This document shows, in pieces, positions 57,973-64,000 of a stretch of DNA of 64,000 nt; within the stretch, counting starts at the first letter, position 1, and every line of letters starts with the position of its first letter. The DNA lies in contig JAVFKD010000016.1 of NCBI GenBank assembly GCA_036429605.1, positions 2,046,001-2,110,000 of the forward strand, read 5' to 3'. Position numbers and translations under genes: made by a program. This DNA is from Cladobotryum mycophilum (taxonomy: Eukaryota > Ascomycota > Sordariomycetes > Hypocreales > Hypocreaceae). The notes below the pieces were generated by a model, which was not told where the DNA came from, searched no databases, and was given only the letters and a program-made list of their open reading frames with translations.

Positions 57973-60356
57973 GAGAGAAAAGGTTGTTTCGTCGATTTCG
58001 GAATATTAAAATGATTGTCGTTCGCAAATTGATAGAGTTCCCCGACACACACAAAAGACAAGCGAAGGACAGCACTGGACAACGAGCGACACGACCCGGG
58101 ACGGAAACCGTTTCGGATGACCAAGAAATTGGAATTGGATCGGAGGGAGGGAGAAGGGAGACGATGCAACAGCGTCGCTCTAGGAGAGTGAAACTGAGCG
58201 ACAGGAGATTTGGAACGTAAAACGACGGGGGAAAAACGGGCGTGGGTTATGAATAACCCGGCCCAAGGAAAGAAGAAAAAAGGGAATAAGAAGAAGAGGT
58301 GACAGCAGCAGGGAAATAATAACGAGAGACAATGACGCTGTCCAAGGGACTCTTCTTCTTCCCAGTTTGCTCGCGAGAGAAACTGGTTTGGTATGGGGAG
58401 GGAGGGAATCGTCGGCAAAGGAGAGAAAGACGACGACGTGGAAAAAGGGACGGACGACGAAAATGAAGGAGAACGGAGATTGGATGCTGCTATTGTGCAT
58501 ACGTACACAGTACGCCCGTCATGCGTCCACTCCAGCTCCTTCAGTGGGATCTCTGCTTCTCTTTGGGGGGACTCAACCAACTCAGGCGGGAAATGCAACG
58601 TCTGGGGGAGCAGATGACCTACAGGACCTGCTCCGTTCAGGTAGCTTCACAGCGCTCCCACTCGCTACACGTTTTGCCACCAAAGCAGGAAGAAAGTACA
58701 TAGTGCTAAGTATATGCATATTCAAACTGTGCCGTTCCCAACACACATTGCATTGTCTGCGCCCCAGCGCCTCCAGCATCTTTCGAATTTTCTCCCATAA
58801 AGCCCTTCGGGAGAAGAGCACCGTTTCATTGGCTGGCTATTTCTGTACTGGCTCTCCCGCTCCCTTTTTCTCAACTCGGTTCTCTTCTGGCGCAGGTACA
58901 CACAAGACTTCCGGGTAGAGTTACATTAAAATACCATGCTGCACTGTGTTTCCCAGCTTTGTGGGGACGCTTATCCAAATTACCCTCTTTGTTGTCCCGT
59001 CGACATGCCTGCAGCTTTCTCACGGCTCAGAAGTAATACTTGTAATATTGATGTGCGACAAAAAAAAATGCTGATCACCTGAAATTTGACTGGCCGCAGG
59101 ATCTGAGGCTTGTGAAATCCTGTTTCTTGGCTTGGTCAATCACTTCATCATCCATCGTTTACACAAAGGTGATGATGATGAGGATGATGCCACAGTTACA
59201 GATGGCAAAACTCAAAGTTCTTCCTCATTCCAGAGGGTTTGAGGCGAATGTTCGTAAGTATGTTGTCCTCTAGCAGGAATTAACGGGGAACTGGTTTCAT
59301 GCATTCTCAGCATCTCCTGTTCAAATGGATATGAACATCATGTCTCCTGCATGTCGCGTGCTCTGACCATTGCTTTTTTACAGGCATAGCCAATGAGCGA
59401 ATGAATATATGCAAATTATTATACTACAGCCTTGTCGGAATTGCACATCGCAATCACAGATAATGTTCGTGAGTGCAGCAGTGCAACGGCGCAACAGCAG
59501 AAACCAGTGTAACTACCCCATACAATCCCCTTCTTCGATGAGCGTGCCTGGGGAAACATGATTGACCCAAGCGTCTGGATCTCTGATTTAATCTGGCATT
59601 TCCGCTGCGAATACGGAGTACGATGCTCCTATCCGTGAGCACAAGTGCACTAAGCTTGTGTTTGAACAACGTCGGTTCATGGCATAGCATCATCCCAACA
59701 ATTCAGGATCAAAAGCCAGGAGATTCTCAGACACGTTCCTACGGTCAACTAATGCATAGCATTGCTCAACAGGTCCCCTATTTTTTTCTTCTCTTCTTTT
59801 CCTTTTTCTTTCTTTTCTGCCTGCCTCCCCCCCCCCCAAGGCTCAAACACTGGACCGGCGCCCTCTGCTTTCTTGGCTCCAATAATGAACTTGGGCCATC
59901 TCACGGGAATCGAGATGGAGGCGCGGAACGGTCGTCCGTTTTGGAGCTTGTCAAAAAGCCTTTAGGGGTTTTTTTCCCACCGTTCAAGCCATTGAGAAAC
60001 CCTTGGGTGTCAAAAAAGAAAGAAGGACAAGTTAGGAGCCGGTGCCTTTTTTTGCTTTTATGAAACATGCAGAACTATTACCTCCGATGCAAGTGTTCAT
60101 TGTCCCACCAGTTTACTGTAGCTTTGACGTTTTGTATGCAGGGCCAGTTGTCACGATGTGCCGATAGGTGGTCCTAAATCTGCCGAAAGCAAATAGATAC
60201 CCTCTATACATGTATTCCGATTCACTTTCAAACGTTCGAGCTTCGTGGTTCGAAAACTTCTGTGATGATTTCTCCACGTGGTGGAGTTCTTCGGCAGAGT
60301 TTTACTTCACCGCCATGGCTTCAACGAGAACCTGGATTTGAAGAGTTTGATGCATA

Positions 60357-60384
60357 TGCAATGCATCGTGATACATGCATTGCA
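60357..60384. repeat. Perfect 10-bp inverted repeat, 8-nt spacer
   Basis: TGCAATGCAT (60357-60366), spacer CGTGATAC, then ATGCATTGCA (60375-60384), an exact reverse complement. No coding context. Confidence 0.85.
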
Positions 60385-60949
60385 ACGGGGGCCAGAGTCT
60401 ATAATGTTGGTATTTCCAAACTGGGCAATGGATGGAGTCGTTGATATAGCCGCCCGGGTGCACATATTGTATATATAGGGTAGGGTGAAAACGGCCAGAA
60501 ACCCAGCAAATCAATTACAGTTTCGCTGATTTTGATACACAATATATGACTGGGCATAAATTCCCGCCCCTCTTGTCATTATGATGATATTATATATCTA
60601 CTGACAACTCACAGTAGCTATGTATGGGCTCTCCCTACTTGTAACGTGACGTCGTTGTGGTTGACATACTGAAGCATTAAATACGCCACTCAGTATTGAA
60701 CCCTCGAGTCAGCAACCAATACCCACAATCTTGAAACCGAAACATGCAGATGGCCAACGAGAAGCGCCGACGTACAAATATAAGCATCATAACCACAAGA
60801 TCTTCCGCTGTCAGATCAAGAAACGGCCATGTCGTGCAAATCTCGTGACATGATAACTTTACATGGCATCAAAAGGTTAATCCGGATCAGTCTGAGAAGC
60901 ATACTCCATACAAGTAGATGCCAGAAGATGTGAAACACATGACATCACT

Positions 60950-60966
60950 AAAAAAAAAAAAAAAAA
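60950..60966. repeat. A17 homopolymer
   Basis: Seventeen consecutive A residues in gene-free DNA. There is no upstream coding sequence to suggest a retroposed transcript. Confidence 0.85.
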
Positions 60967-61621
60967 CCACATTCACATCTTCAAGACATGCTACGTAACA
61001 TCACGGATATTGCTACTTCGGATTGTTCCAGTCGTTGCTCAACACGAAAGACACTGGAAATGCCCAAGAAACCCAAATTTGTTGATGGAGCATCTGGACC
61101 CTTGAGCAGGGGAGTTAGTGGCACCATGCACCAACACTAAGCCAAGCTTGAATTGGGAGGTCCATACATATATGCTCAATCCAGTGACTACCGGGGGCAG
61201 AACGTATGCGAACCTGTACCTGCAAAAGCACCAGCCGAATAGAGCGCCGGAATTTCTCTCATAGAACGATTCGAACAACTTGTCCTGCCTAGTTCAGAAG
61301 CTCACAAAGAGCTCAAGTCAGCCACATGACACGAGCAGAGGGATCTCGTAACAGAATCAAGGGAAGGACACTTTCTTGCATAGGTGCTCGTGCTTGTTCA
61401 AGGGTTCCGCAGATCATTACTCTAATGACGTTATTGCACATCGTAATGCGGAAATCTGTCTCTGGAGAAGGGGTCACAAGCGGGACCTTTCAAAACGATC
61501 CACCGACGGATACGTGATGCCGAAGCACTGGAGATGAACCATGTGCCAAGACTCCTCCCATCATCAAATACGAGACTAGTTGGATATCCTGAGGGCGCGC
61601 GGCAAAAGGGGTTTCCGTGTT

Positions 61622-61638
61622 TGGTGTGTGTGTGTGTG
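61622..61638. repeat. (GT)n repeat
   Basis: About eight TG/GT units in gene-free DNA. Confidence 0.85.
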
Positions 61639-64000
61639 CGATGGTAAGGTGAGCTGCCCACGGCGGAACAAACGAATCTGCCTCCCTATGGAGCTGGGCG
61701 CTTTGTTCAGAAAATGCTCCGATATTTTCAACATGTTTCTCGCTTCAGCTGTCAAAAGAAAATTGGCCATGTGTGGCGGCAAGGAACCGTTATGGATCCA
61801 AGACACCTACATTCCAGTGATATGTGTGTAAGCTAAGAATGCCTTGTTCTTCAGCTCAGGCTCCCATCGTACTCCATACACGCAATATATTGAAAGCTTG
61901 GGCAAAAAGGTAAAGGAATAAAAAAAAGTTCTTGTTGGCCACGTTGAAGGAGAACGCGTCCGCGGAGAGGGGCGGTCCCACCACTCCGAGTTTAGAGTTA
62001 GAGCCCTGGGTTCCCTATAATTTCCAGAGTGGGAGTCAATCCGAAATGCAGGGATTCGGCCACTCGAGTGATTGGTGCGCCTTCAACGAGAAACAGATTT
62101 CACGATCTGGGCCTTGGCATCAAAATGCAGGAAATGAACCAGTCTTGCCAGATGTAACGGCGTCTTGTTAGCCCATAAAAAAGCCAACAAGTGTTGAAGG
62201 GCCGTGTCAACAACGGCCACACCGGTGAAATCTAGCGGCTCATGTTTGTTTGTTCTTTGAGCCTCATCTCGCCCAAAGAGCATGAAGCCGACGCCTGGTC
62301 ATGACACTCGGGGAATACAGATTCCCGATTGCGAATCCGTCAATCCGTGCCCTCGCACGCCCTGCGTAGGCCAAGACCTGAAAGCGGGCCGTCCATGCAC
62401 CCAAAAAAAGAATCTTGACATGAGGGGGAGAAGGGAAGGGAAGGGGGAAAAACTGCTGGCGCTTTTTGCATGTTATTGCAGTAAAAGACAGGCGGAAGAC
62501 GCCATATGAGAGGGCCGAGAGCGAGACTAACGTGGCGCTCAGGCGAGACTATGGGTTGAATTGTTTAGTTTCTGGCTGACATGTCGCCATCTGATTTCTG
62601 GTTTCCGAACAATCCACAACCTCCCATCTGGGCCATGTGCCATCGATTGATTGACTGAAGAAGTGCCTGGCGTTCGGACGACGCCCGGAAGCGGCAAGCA
62701 TCTCCTGATGTAGCGTATATAGTAGCATTATAGTGATGGATATACATATTCCTCACCTTGCCTTGTTTGCCCTGCCCTGCTTTGCACTTGTCCTAGTCTT
62801 GGGCGGGCTGCGGAGTTCGGATTGTCAGTGTTTCTTGACCTTACAAGCTCCCACGGGTAACTTGTTCTGGCGGGGGATTGGAAACCTGGAAATGTGCGCG
62901 GGAAGATGAGGATGGGGGGAGCTAATGCTGCCGTTGCAGTCGTTGTACGTGCGTTGCATGCCTGTCGCCATTCTTCAGCCTTTTCAATTTTTTCTTCTTT
63001 CTTCTTGTTCCCCCATCAAGTCCCACTGGCTGCCTGATGCATCATTTAATGGATCGAGGCACTCTTCCTCTGTCTTTCTCCACTGTTGTGCCGCCCATGC
63101 GTAACGGGAAAAAAGTTTGATGCATCAAGGAATGGAAAATACTCACCAGAGTGTTGAATAATATGACGGATAGATTTATACCCATCTAATGTTTCTGATA
63201 ATTCCTCTTGTGTCTGGTAATTTCTCATGAGTCTGTTTATTTTTATTATATCCTTTAATATCAGATCCACACATGAACAGGCTTATTTATTACCTGTATA
63301 ACAATATCTTACCGTGAGCTCTAATCCGATGTCTTTCTTTCTCTCTCCTGCGTGTGGATGCAGTTCCATTTGTGGCTCACTGTACGCCGTAGCTCCAGCA
63401 GGGCTGTAAAAGAGTGGAGGATGATGGATGCTTTATTGATTTGAGATGTGTCGGCAGATCTCCGCTGAGAAGAGGGAGGTAATACGACTTATGGAGTGTT
63501 GCTATTCATGGATATGAGATCGTCCGCTAAATTGCTGTTGTTGTACGAAGCTCTCGTGATGTACTGGGAGATAGGACTCGTATGTCGATACCGATAGATT
63601 CAACGTTGTTTATATGTTGATATCTTCTCCATTGCATTCCTCGTATAAATCATCGTGTTTGAACCCACATCACTTTATGCCTCTCTTTATTTCTCACTCT
63701 GCTGGTTTGGCTCCAGCCCTGACAGGAGGCTTGGCCCCAAATGTCCGGTATTCCGGATGCTTGGCAGCCACAATCGGTTGGCCACATCATCGAGTCGATT
63801 TTTTTTTCGTCGCACAGGGTAGGCAGTGAGGAGGAGTAGGGAATCCGCAGCCTGTCAGTCAGACATGCATGCATAAAGAGGGAGAGACGAAAAAAAGGCA
63901 GGCTGCTAAAAAAAAAAGAAAAAAAGGGTGTCAGTTACAAGGTGGCGGTATGAGTTGGAGAGTATGGAGTAGTATTGGCAAAGCAATGACATCAATTGCA

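Larger units (their letters stand above)
57646..64000. other. 6.4-kb right-hand region with no supportable gene
   Basis: This is the chitin synthase promoter side followed by gene-poor DNA. It contains a GA repeat, a 17-A run, a GT repeat and a 10-bp inverted repeat. The open frames are short, unlike any family and unevenly composed. I looked for tRNA B-box-like GGTTCGA words (near 60247) and found no cloverleaf around them. Confidence 0.5.

Noticed and set aside
57951..58598. 215-codon minus-strand frame upstream of chitin synthase
   Set aside because: Translation dominated by Ser/Leu/Phe from GA/CT-rich DNA, including an AG repeat; likely promoter.
59623..60063. 146-codon plus-strand frame
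   Set aside because: Contains poly-Phe and poly-Pro from homopolymers; no family resemblance.
60240..60480. Possible tRNA because of a GGTTCGA word and a TATA-like tract
   Set aside because: No acceptor stem, D-arm or anticodon arm can be folded around it.

Overview
The window is 64 kb of nuclear DNA from a filamentous ascomycete. It is most likely a Sordariomycete of the order Hypocreales. This rests on short GT-AG introns with CTAAC-type branch sites, the exon layouts, pyrimidine-rich leaders, dispersed ACCTACCTAGGTA-type intergenic DNA, and gene families (class IV chitin synthase, polo kinase, RTC3, DUF7727-like membrane protein). I cannot name the genus from sequence alone. No rRNA, tRNA, CRISPR, transposon or secondary-metabolite cluster was recognised.

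Layout. The left edge cuts a mitochondrial cytochrome c peroxidase (-). Next come the splicing factor PRP39 (-) and, divergent from it, a synaptojanin-type SAC1/5-phosphatase (+). A 170-aa serine/arginine-rich unknown protein (+) has a very long leader and faces a 14-3-3 gene (-) with an 8-nt micro-exon. A 3.8-kb gene-free stretch leads to a class 3 lipase (-), a small secreted protein (-), RPL36 (+) and a TUG/UBX4-like Cdc48 adaptor (-). The adaptor is head-to-head with proteasome beta-3 (PUP3, +), whose first coding exon is only the ATG. A SERCA-type calcium ATPase (-), a DH-PH RhoGEF (+) and RTC3 (+) follow. Then come a DUF7727-like membrane protein (-), a conserved-looking 205-aa unknown gene (-), OPA3 (-), polo kinase (+) and class IV chitin synthase (-). 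The last 6.6 kb hold no gene I can support.

The genes are mostly housekeeping. They cover phosphoinositide, Rho and calcium signalling, cell-cycle and wall synthesis, protein turnover, splicing and mitochondria. The one suggestive pairing is UBX4/PUP3, two protein-degradation genes sharing a 930-bp promoter.

The most striking sequence-level pattern is that three otherwise intact genes (SERCA, RhoGEF, chitin synthase) each lack exactly one base at or next to a homopolymer. This looks more like consensus error than decay, but raw reads are needed to decide. I found no convincing new multi-gene system. The best candidates for novelty are the 205-aa gene at 45.8-46.6 kb, the 170-aa gene at 13.8 kb and the unusual tiny exons.
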